From: Demequina sp. NBRC 110052
GTDB taxonomy: Bacteria; Actinomycetota; Actinomycetes; Actinomycetales; Demequinaceae
Reading direction: 5' to 3'
Assembly: GCF_002090075.1 (NCBI RefSeq)
Contig: NZ_BBRI01000003.1
Coordinates: 124,001 to 188,000, forward strand
DNA length: 64,000 nt
Position 1 is the first letter of the stretch. Each line of letters opens with the position of its first letter. A program made the translations under genes and the position numbers. The notes beneath the pieces were generated by a model, which was not told the DNA's origin, did no database searches, and saw only the letters and a program-made list of their open reading frames with translations. Below are positions 9,413 to 17,415 of the stretch, in pieces.

Positions 9413-10075
9413 ATGGACGAGGTCCCCAATCCCTGGCTGTCGTGGGACTACGTCGAGCGCAACAGCGAGGAAGTGATCCGTCAGCTGACGATTCACACGA
9501 CGCTGACGCTCCAGGCGATCGCGATCGCACTGCTGATTGCCATCCCGCTCGCGGTGCTCGCGCATCGGGTGCCTCGCCTGGCCGGCTCCATCCTGGGCAC
9601 GAGCGCCGTGCTGTACACGATCCCCTCGTTCGCCCTGTTCGCGCTCCTGGCGCCGTTCACGGGGATCGGGCGCACCACCGTGCTGATCGGCCTCGTCGTG
9701 TACGCGCTCCTGGTGCTGGTGCGCAACATCGTCGTGGGGCTGCAGGGCGTGGACCCTGACGTCGTGGACGCCGCGCGCGGCCTGGGCTACACCCCTACGA
9801 GGCTGCTCGTGTCAGTCGAGCTGCCCAACGCGCTGCCGGCGATCCTCGCGGGACTGCGCATCGCCACGGTCTCCACGGTCGCGCTCGTCACGGTGGGCGT
9901 CGTCGTGGGCTACGGAGGGCTCGGGCAGCTGATGTTCCGCGGCTTCCAGTCGGACTACCGCGCACAGATCGCCACGAGCGCGCTCCTGTGCCTGCTGCTC
10001 GCGCTGGTGCTGGATCTGCTGCTGGTGCTCGCGGGCCGCCTCGCGATGCCGTGGACGCGCAGGAGGGCCGCATGA
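9413..10075 (+). CDS. osmoprotectant ABC transporter permease
   Basis: 220-residue permease with five to six membrane helices and the binding-protein-dependent transport loop VDAARGLGYTPTRLLVSVELPN (EAA-type). It starts at ATG 9413, 6 nt after TACAGT (leaderless). Together with the next permease it makes a heterodimeric OpuCB/OpuCD-like channel. The stop overlaps the next start by 4 nt. Confidence 0.88.
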   Translation: MDEVPNPWLSWDYVERNSEEVIRQLTIHTTLTLQAIAIALLIAIPLAVLAHRVPRLAGSILGTSAVLYTIPSFALFALLAPFTGIGRTTVLIGLVVYALLVLVRNIVVGLQGVDPDVVDAARGLGYTPTRLLVSVELPNALPAILAGLRIATVSTVALVTVGVVVGYGGLGQLMFRGFQSDYRAQIATSALLCLLLALVLDLLLVLAGRLAMPWTRRRAA

Positions 10076-10803
10076 GCACCCTCGGCGACGCGTGGGCCTA
10101 CCTCACGGATCCGCACAGCTGGCTCGGCGACTACGGCGTGCTGCGCGAGGTCTCCCCCGGCGAGTGGGTGCTGCCCCGCGACTCGATCCTCGCGCTCACG
10201 ATCGAGCACCTCGGCATGTCCGCAGGGGCCGTGCTGGCGGCGGCCGCTCTCGCGCTGCCGCTCGGCGTGCTGCTGGGCCATGTCCGACGCGGCGGTGCGG
10301 CTACCGTCATCGTCTCCAACGTCTCGCGCGCCATGCCGACGCTGGCCCTCCTCACGTTGTTCGCCGCGTCCGCCATCGGGTTCGGCAATCGCGCCGTGGT
10401 GCTCGCCGCCGCCATCTTCGCGTTCCCGCCGATCCTCACGAACGCGTACACCGGCATGGCGGATGTGGACCCGGACCTGCGCGAGGCCGCGCTCGGTCAA
10501 GGCCTCACGCGTTTCCAGGTCGCCACGAGGGTCGAGCTGCCGCTCGCGTGGCCGCTCATCGCCGCCGGCCTGCGCACCGCGACCACCCAGACCGTCGCGA
10601 CCGTGCCGCTCGCGGCGCTCGTGGCCGGCGGAGGACTGGGCGTGATCATCAACACGGGGCTCGCGACCCAGCGCTACGGGCAGGTGCTCGCGGGCGGCCT
10701 CATCGTCGCGGTCGTGTGCCTGGGCGTCGACGCGCTCATGGGGCTCCTGCAGCGGCGCCTCACCCCCGCGGCCCTGCGCCACCGCACGCTCATCGCGTCC
10801 TAG
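10072..10803 (+). CDS. osmoprotectant ABC transporter permease
   Basis: 243-residue partner permease, about six membrane helices, with the EAA-type loop LREAALGQGLTRFQVATRVE followed by LPLAWPLI. ATG 10072 is preceded by AGGAGGG and overlaps the upstream stop, so translation is coupled. An N-terminal extension (TDPHSWLGDYGVLREVSPGE) before the first helix is usual for this subtype. The binding-protein gene follows 218 nt downstream. Confidence 0.88.
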   Translation: MSTLGDAWAYLTDPHSWLGDYGVLREVSPGEWVLPRDSILALTIEHLGMSAGAVLAAAALALPLGVLLGHVRRGGAATVIVSNVSRAMPTLALLTLFAASAIGFGNRAVVLAAAIFAFPPILTNAYTGMADVDPDLREAALGQGLTRFQVATRVELPLAWPLIAAGLRTATTQTVATVPLAALVAGGGLGVIINTGLATQRYGQVLAGGLIVAVVCLGVDALMGLLQRRLTPAALRHRTLIAS

Positions 10804-10958
10804 GCCCCCAACGACGGCCAGTCGAGCGCGCGCCGGACCACAGCGTCGGGTGTTTCGCCTGCACGCCAAGGCAATCCGCGATTGACTGGAACCGACCGGC
10901 ACCCATCCGTGCGGCCCCTGGCAACGAACCTCGCCGGGCCTGATCGGCGGGCCCGGGC

Positions 10959-10998
10959 GGGAACAACCTGGGTCGTCGCCGGGTTGTCCCCGACGACC
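10959..10998 (+). promoter_or_regulatory. candidate H-type pseudoknot in the leader of the binding-protein gene
   Basis: Two helices interleave. GGGAACAACC (10959-10968) pairs with GGTTGTCCC (10982-10990) with one bulged A, while its loop GGTCGTCG (10971-10978) pairs perfectly with CGACGACC (10991-10998). This is the geometry of an H-type pseudoknot, 23 nt before the ATG. The preceding region 10804-10958 holds nothing else I can support. Whether this is a riboswitch, an attenuator or chance is open. Confidence 0.35.
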
Positions 10999-11021
10999 GA
11001 CACTCTCGACGAGGAGCACCC

Positions 11022-12020
11022 ATGCACACCCGTTCCGGCATTCTTGCGGCAGCGGCGATCTCCGTGATCGCCCTCGCCGGCTGCACCAGCTACGAGGAGG
11101 GCGAGTCAAGCGGCTCCGCCACTCCTTCCGATTCCATGTCCGAGACCGCCATGGCCCAGGAGTGCACGCCCGTCGCGGGCGACACGATCGTGGTGCTCGA
11201 GGACGACCTTCAGCTCCAGCTGTCCGACAACGTCGTGCCCGCCGTCAACGCGGACTCGGCGACCGAGCCCGTCCTCAGCGCCCTCGCGGTCGTCTCCGAC
11301 TCGCTCGATACGCCCACGCTCATCCAGCTGAACAAGTCCGTGGACATCGACCGCCAGACCTCGGGCGACGTGGCCGCGCAGTTCGTCGCCGACAACGGCC
11401 TGACGGCACCCTCCACCGGCGAGGGCAGCCTCGTGATCGGCACGGCGAACTTCAGCGAGGCGATCACTGTCGGCGAGATCTACGCAGAGGTGCTGCGCAC
11501 CGCCGGGTACACCGTCGAGGTGCGCACCATCGGCACGCGCGAGACGTACATGCCCGCGCTGCAGTCGGGTGAGGTGGACATCGTCCCCGAGTACGCCGCG
11601 ACCGCGACCGAGTACCTGAACAAGTCGATCAACGGCGCCGAGGCTGCCACGGTCGCCAGCGGCGACGTCGAGGAGACCCTCGCAGCCGCCGCACCGCTCG
11701 CGGAGCAGGCTGGCATCGTGTTCGGCGAGCCCTCGGCCGCGCAGGATCAGAACGCCTTCGCGACCACGCAGGGGTTCATCGACGCCTACGGCGTGACGAC
11801 GCTCTCCGAGCTCGCAGAGACCTGCGGCCCGATCGTCCTCGGCGGCCCCGCCGAGTGCCCCGAGCGCGACTTCTGCCAGGTGGGCCTCGAGAACACCTAC
11901 GGGATCGAGATCGACTCGTTCCTGTCGCTCGACCCGGGCGGCCCGCTCACCAAGACCGCCATCACTGACGGGCAGGTCGCCATCGGCCTCGTGTTCTCGT
12001 CCGACGCGGCGCTCGGCTGA
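11022..12020 (+). CDS. osmoprotectant ABC transporter substrate-binding lipoprotein, circularly permuted
   Basis: 332 residues with lipoprotein signal ending LAGC (Cys21), so membrane-anchored outside the cell. Residues 136-332 follow the normal OpuCC/ProX order from the usual N-terminal strand (LVIGTANFSEAITVGEIYAE) through PEYAATATEYLN to ITDGQVAIGLVFSSDAALG, where the chain stops. The element that normally follows, VVLEDD ... NVVPAVNAD ... LNKSVDIDR ... FVADNGL, instead sits at residues 56-127 before it. The parts are all present but in swapped order. SD GAGGAG precedes ATG 11022. Context (permease pair and ATPase) supports glycine betaine, choline or similar as ligand. Confidence 0.85.
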   Translation: MHTRSGILAAAAISVIALAGCTSYEEGESSGSATPSDSMSETAMAQECTPVAGDTIVVLEDDLQLQLSDNVVPAVNADSATEPVLSALAVVSDSLDTPTLIQLNKSVDIDRQTSGDVAAQFVADNGLTAPSTGEGSLVIGTANFSEAITVGEIYAEVLRTAGYTVEVRTIGTRETYMPALQSGEVDIVPEYAATATEYLNKSINGAEAATVASGDVEETLAAAAPLAEQAGIVFGEPSAAQDQNAFATTQGFIDAYGVTTLSELAETCGPIVLGGPAECPERDFCQVGLENTYGIEIDSFLSLDPGGPLTKTAITDGQVAIGLVFSSDAALG

Positions 12021-12036
12021 CGCTCACCTCCTCCGC

Positions 12037-12072
12037 ACGCGGGGCCGGTTCCTTCGGGGACCGGCCCCGCGT
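12037..12072 (+). terminator. terminator after the binding-protein gene
   Basis: ACGCGGGGCCGGT and its exact complement enclose a 10-nt loop, starting 17 nt after the stop codon. No T-run follows. Confidence 0.7.
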
Positions 12073-12108
12073 CGCATCTGGACGCCCCGGCATTGCCGCG
12101 CCGCCCGC

Positions 12109-12225
12109 GTGATCGGTGACGCGCGTGCGCGCGACCAGTACACGCTCGATGTCGCGGACGGCTTCGACCCGGCCATCGCACTCGCCATCGCGTGGTCCAT
12201 CGACCGCTGGGTCGAGCTCGACTGA
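12109..12225 (+). pseudogene. possible C-terminal remnant of a LURP-one/YxjI-like protein
   Basis: An open stretch ending at TGA 12223 reads DQYTLDVADGFDPAIALAIA followed by WSIDRWVELD. This resembles the last strand and helix of LURP-one-related (Tubby-like) proteins, which typically end in a VAPG-D-ALILALAVAIDR pattern. No start, SD or upstream domain exists, and the SBP terminator occupies the space, so only a tail would remain. Recognition is from memory and weak. Confidence 0.3.
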
Positions 12226-12250
12226 GAGTTCTCACTCCCCGGAGGAACGA

Positions 12251-12282
12251 CGAAGGCCCGGTCCATTCGGACCGGGCCTTCG
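12251..12282 (-). terminator. hairpin downstream of tRNA-Lys
   Basis: CGAAGGCCCGGTCC/GGACCGGGCCTTCG with loop ATTC, ending 8 nt from the 3' end of tRNA-Lys. It is perfectly symmetric, so it may act in both directions. Confidence 0.75.
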
Positions 12283-12289
12283 CTGTTCG

Positions 12290-12362
<73 letters not shown>

Positions 12363-12444
12363 TCGTGCTGCGCTCGTGCGCGAGAGTCAACTTTAGCAGG
12401 CCTCGCGCGATGTGTGAAATCGGCTGTGCGGGGGTGCCGGACGC

Positions 12445-12602
12445 GCGGTACAACAGCGTCCATTGCGGTGCACGGGGCGCTCAGAACCGTCACTGAGCGT
12501 CCACGGGGAGAGCCCCCGCGGCGAGCTCCGCACCAGGCGCAAGTGGACAGTCAGTGACGCTTTCGCGACTCGCATGGGCCCCAGTGGACGGCGGCGTACC
12601 GG
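12445..12602. repeat. head-to-head pair of a 60-bp intergenic repeat
   Basis: Unit 1 (12445-12504, plus) and unit 2 (12543-12602, minus) share GCGGTAC/CCGGTAC at the outer end, CGTCCAYTG 13 nt in, and GTCACTGA-(G/C)-(C/T)GTCCAC at the inner end. A 38-nt loop separates them. The same pair recurs at 39125-39270. Both sit in gaps without genes. The element could form a large cruciform or RNA hairpin. Confidence 0.75.
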
Positions 12603-12652
12603 ACCGTCGCGTCGGCTGGAATCAGCACGGCTCCGCTAGCGTTGGCGGCATC

Positions 12653-13123
12653 ATGAGCGAGAACCGACTGAGCAAGGGCGACGCCGCCCCCGACTTCACC
12701 GCCGCCACCGACGAGGGCTCCTTCACCCTGTCGGACCACCAGGGCAAGAAGGTCATCCTGTACTTCTACCCGGCGGCCATGACCCCGGGCTGCACCACCC
12801 AGGCGTGCGACTTCCGCGACTCCCTCGATGCGCTGAACGCCGCCGGCTACACGGTCGTGGGCATCTCGAAGGATTCGCCCGCGAAGCTCGCGGAGTTCCG
12901 CGAGAAGGAGGGCCTGACCTTCACGCTGGTGTCAGACGAGGACCGTGCCGTGCAGGACGCGTACGGCGCGTGGGGCCTCAAGAAGCTGTACGGCAAGGAG
13001 GTCGAGGGGTCGATCCGCTCGACCGTCGTCGTGAACGAGGACGGCACCGTCGCGCTGGCGCAGTACAACGTGAAGGCGACCGGCCACGTGGCCAAGCTGC
13101 GCCGCGACCTGGGGATCGACTGA
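12653..13123 (+). CDS. bcp: thioredoxin-dependent thiol peroxidase (Bcp/PrxQ)
   Basis: 156-residue atypical 2-Cys peroxiredoxin reducing hydroperoxides with electrons from thioredoxin. The peroxidatic Cys lies in YFYPAAMTPGCTTQACDFRD, with the resolving Cys five residues later (C-x4-C), as in PrxQ. The usual KDSPAKLAEF and STVVVNEDG motifs follow. Start ATG 12653: TAGCGT at 12637-12642 puts the transcription start within a few bases of it. The thioredoxin gene lies 1 kb downstream on the other strand. Confidence 0.93.
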   Translation: MSENRLSKGDAAPDFTAATDEGSFTLSDHQGKKVILYFYPAAMTPGCTTQACDFRDSLDALNAAGYTVVGISKDSPAKLAEFREKEGLTFTLVSDEDRAVQDAYGAWGLKKLYGKEVEGSIRSTVVVNEDGTVALAQYNVKATGHVAKLRRDLGID

Positions 13124-13153
13124 CGCTCGGGCGCAGACGCCTGCTGCGGGGCC

Positions 13154-13930
13154 TCACTCCCCCAGTGCGAGCCTGCCGAGCGCTGCCGGATCGGCGTCGG
13201 GCCACGGCGGCGCGGGAGGGCTGAGCGCGTAGCCCTGCGCGTGGCGCACGCCGAGCGAGCGCAGGGCGAGCGCATCCTCGAGCCGCTCCACCCCCACGCC
13301 GACCAGACCCGCGTCGACGCGCGCGGCGAACTGCTGCACCACGCCCAGGACGGCGACGCGCGACGGGTCGCTGGCGATGCCGTCGATCACGTCGCGATGC
13401 ACCTTCACGTACACGGGCGCGAGCCTCTCGAGGTGAGCGAGGCCTTCGGCGCCGGTGCCCGCATCGTCCATGCCGAACGAGGCGCCGCGGGTGCGCAGCT
13501 CAGCGATCGTGGGGGCCATCTGCTCCCAGTGCCAGACGGCGTGCTCGTTGAGCTCTATCGCGACGCGGGAGAGGTCGCCGTGGTCAAGGAGCGCGGCGCG
13601 CACGGCGGGGTGCGGGATGGCGTCGGGCTCGACGTTGATCGCGATGAACCGATCGGACGCGAGGCTGCCCGTGAGCGCGAGCGCCTTGACGGCCGCGGCT
13701 GCCTGGAGCTCCGCAAGCAGCTCGTGCTCGCGCGCCCGCTGGAACCACACATCCGGGCCCACTCCCTCGGCGTCCTCATGCTCGAAACGCGCGAGCGCCT
13801 CGTATCCGTCCGTGCGGCCCGCGACGATGTCGACGATCGGCTGGACCTCGATGTCCACCCCGTCGCCGGTGAGCGCGTCGTCGAGCAGCGCGAGCCAGCG
13901 GGCGTCGTGCCCTGCGCGGCGGCCCCTCAT
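13154..13930 (-). CDS. EAL-domain protein, likely catalytically impaired
   Basis: 258 residues that are almost entirely an EAL domain (c-di-GMP phosphodiesterase fold) with no sensor domain. Retained: VQPIV, EALAR (about residue 44), the Asn in IAINVEP, the Glu in IELNE, DD in GMDDAGTG (normally DDFGTG) and the Lys in VKVHRDVI (normally KID). The AEGVET motif is GVGVER, so the first Glu, a metal/water ligand, is lost. It may bind c-di-GMP without cutting it. It stands alone between bcp and tRNA-Leu. Confidence 0.82.
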   Translation of the reverse strand: MRGRRAGHDARWLALLDDALTGDGVDIEVQPIVDIVAGRTDGYEALARFEHEDAEGVGPDVWFQRAREHELLAELQAAAAVKALALTGSLASDRFIAINVEPDAIPHPAVRAALLDHGDLSRVAIELNEHAVWHWEQMAPTIAELRTRGASFGMDDAGTGAEGLAHLERLAPVYVKVHRDVIDGIASDPSRVAVLGVVQQFAARVDAGLVGVGVERLEDALALRSLGVRHAQGYALSPPAPPWPDADPAALGRLALGE

Positions 13931-14034
13931 GGCGCAACCCCATTTCTCCCCAGCGCTCTCAGACTAGGCGCGCCTCGCGTCGGGCGCATGGAGGGCCGCG
14001 GCGCGTGTCCGTTGCCGCGTAGACTGCCGCTCGC

Positions 14035-14116
<82 letters not shown>

Positions 14117-14129
14117 CCTGAGACGACGA

Positions 14130-14160
14130 CGCGGGGGCCGGCATGGTGCCGACCCCCGCG
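14130..14160. terminator. bidirectional terminator between tRNA-Leu and trxA
   Basis: Outer stem CGCGGGGG/CCCCCGCG with an inner CCGGC-type stem sits between two convergent genes, 14 nt after the tRNA and 34 nt after the trxA stop, so it can serve both. Confidence 0.7.
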
Positions 14161-14194
14161 TGGAGTCTGTGCCGGGCGCTCCGCCCGGGGCCGA

Positions 14195-14557
14195 TCAGCC
14201 CTGCTGCTCGGCGATCTTCTCGCGGACCTCGTCCATGTCGAGGCCCTCGACCGCGTCCACGAGCTGCTTGAGCGCGGGACCGGGGAGCGCGCCGGCCTGG
14301 TTGAAGACCATGATGCCGTCGCGGAACGCCATGAGAGTGGGGATCGCGGTGATCCCGTACTTGATGCTCAGCTCCTGGTGGGCCTCGGTGTCGACCTTGC
14401 CGTGGACGATGTCCGCATGCTCGTTCGACGAGTCCTCGTAGATGGGCGCGAAGCGCTTGCAGGGGCCGCACCAGTCGGCCCAGAAGTCGACGAGGACGAT
14501 GCCGTCCTTGGAGACGGTGTCCTCGAAGTTGTCAGTGGTCAGCTCGACAGTAGCCAT
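14195..14557 (-). CDS. trxA: thioredoxin
   Basis: 120-residue thioredoxin with the active site WADWCGPCKRFAP and the cis-Pro loop AIPTLMAF. It reduces protein disulfides, peroxiredoxins and persulfides in the cytoplasm. A C-terminal extension (DAVEGLDMDEVREKIAEQQG) is slightly longer than in E. coli TrxA. ATG 14557 has AGAGGA 5 nt upstream. A perfect GGGTAT palindrome at 14576-14595 just upstream resembles CsoR/CstR operators, suggesting this copy belongs to a copper or persulfide response rather than to housekeeping. Confidence 0.94.
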   Translation of the reverse strand: MATVELTTDNFEDTVSKDGIVLVDFWADWCGPCKRFAPIYEDSSNEHADIVHGKVDTEAHQELSIKYGITAIPTLMAFRDGIMVFNQAGALPGPALKQLVDAVEGLDMDEVREKIAEQQG

Positions 14558-14575
14558 GTGTTCCTCTCGTCGAAT

Positions 14576-14595
14576 GAATACCCTAGGGGGTATTC
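14576..14595 (-). promoter_or_regulatory. CsoR/CstR-like operator of trxA
   Basis: GAATACCC-TAGG-GGGTATTC is an inverted repeat with perfect 8-bp arms, 18 nt upstream of the ATG. On the minus strand it overlaps the end of a possible -10 (TTAGAAT), so a bound repressor would block initiation. It closely matches the palindrome at 50811-50828 before the rhodanese gene. Confidence 0.65.
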
Positions 14596-14688
14596 TAACG
14601 TCTCTTTCGACGTTGCTATTCCGTATTCACCATGTCACTCACCGGCGCGCATCGCGAGGCTTACGCACCGGCGTTGTAGAAAAGACTC

Positions 14689-15234
14689 ATGACGGACATG
14701 GCCGAACTTCCGCCGGAGCCGCAGGGCTGGCTACCCGACCGTGAACTCGCCCACGTGCGCGGGAACCTCCCCATGCTGTACGTGAACGCAGTTCCGGTCC
14801 GAATCAATCCCCGCGGCGAAGTCACGCACGTCGGACTGCTGCTGCGAGCCGACGAAGGCATGATCACGCGCGCCATCGTCGCGGGCCGCGTGATGTATCA
14901 CGAGACGGTCCGCGACGCACTGATCCGCAATCTCGAGAAGGACCTGGGCCAGATCGCGCTGCCACAGGTGCCGCTGTCTCCCACGCCGTTCACGATCGCC
15001 GAGTACTTCCCCACGCGCGGCGTCACGGCGTTCCACGATTCGCGCCAGCACGCCGTCGCGCTCGCCTACGTGGTGCCTGTCGAGGGCACGTGCGAGCCCA
15101 GCCAGAACGCCCTCGACATCGTGTGGCTCACCCCCGAGGAGGCCGCCTCCGACGACGTCGCCCAGGAGATGTCCGGCGGCCAGCACCTCGTGGTACGCCA
15201 GGCGCTCGCACACGTCGGCGCGCTGCCCGCCTAG
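14689..15234 (+). CDS. Nudix-like DUF4916 family protein
   Basis: 181 residues. Over the Nudix region GRVMYHETVRDALIRNLEKD lines up with GX5EX7REUXEEXGU, but the catalytic REUXEE is RNLEKD, so the usual metal-binding glutamates are missing. This is typical of the DUF4916 branch of actinobacterial Nudix-like proteins. PMLYVNAVPVRINPRGEVTH and AVALAYVVPVEG are core strands. Its function is not known to me; hydrolase activity looks doubtful. Its stop overlaps the convergent rdgB stop (CTAG, 15231-15234). Confidence 0.65.
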   Translation: MTDMAELPPEPQGWLPDRELAHVRGNLPMLYVNAVPVRINPRGEVTHVGLLLRADEGMITRAIVAGRVMYHETVRDALIRNLEKDLGQIALPQVPLSPTPFTIAEYFPTRGVTAFHDSRQHAVALAYVVPVEGTCEPSQNALDIVWLTPEEAASDDVAQEMSGGQHLVVRQALAHVGALPA

Positions 15235-15842
15235 TCCCCGAGGACCTGCGCGACGATCGGTGCAAGCGCCCGGAACGCCTTCCCGCGGTGCGAGATCTCG
15301 TTCTTGCGTTCGGCGCTGATCTGGGCATTCGACACGGACTCGCCGTGGGCCTGGAAGATCGGGTCGTAGCCGAAGCCGCCCTCGCCCGCCGGCGCACGCA
15401 GCAGCTCTCCCCTGAGGTTCGCCACCTGCGTGAACTCACGTCCGTCGGGCGTCACGAGCACCGCCGCGCACACGAACTCGGCGGAGCGGTGCTCGTCGGG
15501 GATGTCAGCCATCTGCGCGAGCAGCAGCTCGAGGTTCTCGCGGTCGGCGCCGTGACGCCCCGACCACAGCGCCGAGAAGATGCCGGGGGCGCCACCCATG
15601 ACGTCCACCGCGATGCCGGAGTCGTCGGCGATCGCCGGCAGCCCCGTCGACGCCGCGAGCGCACGCGCCTTGATCAGCGCGTTGCCGGCGAAGCTCACAC
15701 CGTCCTCGACGGGCGAGGGTGCGTCGAGCTCCTTGGCGGACGCCACGTCCTCACGCGTCAGACCCGGCACGAGCGGAGCGAGGATCGCCCAGATCTCGTC
15801 GACCTTGTGCGCGTTGTGGGTCGCGATCGCGAGGCGTGCCAC
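15231..15842 (-). CDS. rdgB: RdgB/HAM1-type non-canonical purine NTP pyrophosphatase
   Basis: 203-residue house-cleaning enzyme that hydrolyses dITP/XTP to the monophosphate. Motifs: LAIATHNAHKVDEI at the N-terminus, ALAASTGLPAIADDSGIAVD, GIFSALWSGRHG, GEGGFGYDPIFQAHG and AEKNEISHRGKAF-type RKNEISHRGKAFRAL. The start is GTG 15842, one base after the rph stop; an upstream in-frame extension overlapping rph was rejected. It is the last gene of the clpS-to-rdgB cluster. Confidence 0.95.
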   Translation of the reverse strand: MARLAIATHNAHKVDEIWAILAPLVPGLTREDVASAKELDAPSPVEDGVSFAGNALIKARALAASTGLPAIADDSGIAVDVMGGAPGIFSALWSGRHGADRENLELLLAQMADIPDEHRSAEFVCAAVLVTPDGREFTQVANLRGELLRAPAGEGGFGYDPIFQAHGESVSNAQISAERKNEISHRGKAFRALAPIVAQVLGD

Positions 15843-15843
15843 G

Positions 15844-16572
15844 TCAGCCCTCGAGCGCCGCGGCCTGCAGCTGCGCGAGCTCCGCATTGCCCGCAGTCGC
15901 GAGCGCGAGCAGCGCGTCGAGCTCGGCCTTGCTGAACGGCGCGCCCTCAGCGGTGCCCTGCACCTCCACGAAGCCGCCCACGCCGGTCATCACGACGTTC
16001 ATGTCGGTCTCGGCGCGCACGTCCTCCACGTAGGGGAGGTCCAGCATGGGTGTGCCGTCGATGATCCCCACCGAGATCGCGGACACGGAACCGGTGAGCG
16101 GCTTCGCGCCCGACGCGATGGCTCCCTTCGCGCGTCCCCACGCGATCGCATCGGCGAGCGCCACGTACGCGCCGGTGATGGCCGCGGTGCGCGTGCCGCC
16201 GTCGGCGTCGATCACGTCGCAGTCCAGCACGATCGTGTTCTCGCCGAGCGCCTTCACGTCCACGACGGCGCGCAGCGAGCGGCCGATGAGGCGCGAGATC
16301 TCCATGGTGCGTCCGCCGATCTTGCCGCGCACGCTCTCTCGGTCGTTGCGCGTGTTCGTGGCGCGCGGAAGCATCGCGTACTCGGCGGTCACCCAACCCT
16401 CGCCCGAGCCCTTCTTCCAGCGCGGCACGCCCTCCGTGAACGAGGCGGAGCACAGCACTCGCGTGCCTCCGAACGTCACGAGGCACGAGCCCTCGGCATT
16501 GGCCTGGAAGCCACGTTGAAGCGTCACGGGTCGGAGCTGGTCGGGAAGTCGTCCATCGGCACGAGTCGTCAT
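15844..16572 (-). CDS. rph: ribonuclease PH
   Basis: 242-residue phosphorolytic exoribonuclease that trims tRNA 3' ends. Family motifs include [58 protein letters not shown] and [23 protein letters not shown] 16572 is 7 nt after TAGGCT (16580-16585), a leaderless arrangement, so rph-rdgB can be transcribed apart from the murI part of the cluster, 75 nt upstream. A longer frame starting at 16626 lacks support. Confidence 0.95.
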   Translation of the reverse strand: MTTRADGRLPDQLRPVTLQRGFQANAEGSCLVTFGGTRVLCSASFTEGVPRWKKGSGEGWVTAEYAMLPRATNTRNDRESVRGKIGGRTMEISRLIGRSLRAVVDVKALGENTIVLDCDVIDADGGTRTAAITGAYVALADAIAWGRAKGAIASGAKPLTGSVSAISVGIIDGTPMLDLPYVEDVRAETDMNVVMTGVGGFVEVQGTAEGAPFSKAELDALLALATAGNAELAQLQAAALEG

Positions 16573-16647
16573 GCGCACGAGCCTACCGGCGAGCGCTGAC
16601 GCCCCGGCCGCCGAGACGCCCCGCACCGCGCGTCGGACGGGCGAGCG

Positions 16648-17415
16648 CTACAGGCTCCTGCGAAGCCCTGGGTGCGCCGCCTGCAGAGGGCCCGTGAACT
16701 GCTCGGCGGCCTCGGCGACGATCGCGTTCGGATCGGTCCAGGGCGGCACGTGCGTGAGCAGCAGACGCCCGACGCTCGCCTCCTGGGCGACGGCACCGGC
16801 ACGCGCACCGGTCAGGTGCAGCCCGCGCGGCCCGTCCTCCTCCTCGAGGAAGGACGCCTCACACAGGAACAGGTCGGCTCCCCACGCGAGCTCCGCGAGG
16901 CCGTCGCACACATCGGTGTCCCCGGAGTAGACGAGCGTCGCCTCTCCCCCGCTCTCGGACGGCCCGGTGAGGCGCATCGCGTAGGCGGGCACGGGATGGG
17001 CGACCGCCGCGCACGTCACCGTGAGCGGGCCCACTGTCACGGGTGCTCCCGGCTGCCAGGCCGTCACCGGGAGCGCCGCGGTCGTCTCGGCGACGCCGCG
17101 CAGCTCCGCGATCCGCCCGCCGAGCCCGAAGGGACCATGCACGGGCACGCTCGCCTCACCGTCGGGGTGGTACTTGAGGTAGACGTCCATGACGGCGAGG
17201 TCCGCGCAGTGGTCTGCGTGCGAATGCGAGATGAGGATCGCGTCGAGCAAGCGCGGATCCGCGTAGCGCTGCAGAGGCCCGAGGGCGCCCGAGCCCAGGT
17301 CGAGCGCCACGCGCCACGTGCGCCCGTCGGCGTCATCCGCCTCGACGAGGTAGCACGAGGCCGGAGACGCCGCTCCCGGCGCGGAGCCGGAGCAGCCGAC
17401 CACGGTCAGCCTCAT
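16648..17415 (-). CDS. MBL-fold metal-dependent hydrolase, Rv1339/CnpP-like cyclic nucleotide phosphodiesterase
   Basis: 255 residues, metallo-beta-lactamase fold with two-metal motif [10 protein letters not shown] (about residues 63-72), [21 protein letters not shown], the Glu of [13 protein letters not shown] and a C-terminal HV-P. Position between murI and rph matches M. tuberculosis Rv1339, an atypical class II phosphodiesterase acting on cAMP and related nucleotides; that function is transferred by synteny and motif resemblance. It overlaps murI by 4 nt. Confidence 0.82.
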   Translation of the reverse strand: MRLTVVGCSGSAPGAASPASCYLVEADDADGRTWRVALDLGSGALGPLQRYADPRLLDAILISHSHADHCADLAVMDVYLKYHPDGEASVPVHGPFGLGGRIAELRGVAETTAALPVTAWQPGAPVTVGPLTVTCAAVAHPVPAYAMRLTGPSESGGEATLVYSGDTDVCDGLAELAWGADLFLCEASFLEEEDGPRGLHLTGARAGAVAQEASVGRLLLTHVPPWTDPNAIVAEAAEQFTGPLQAAHPGLRRSL

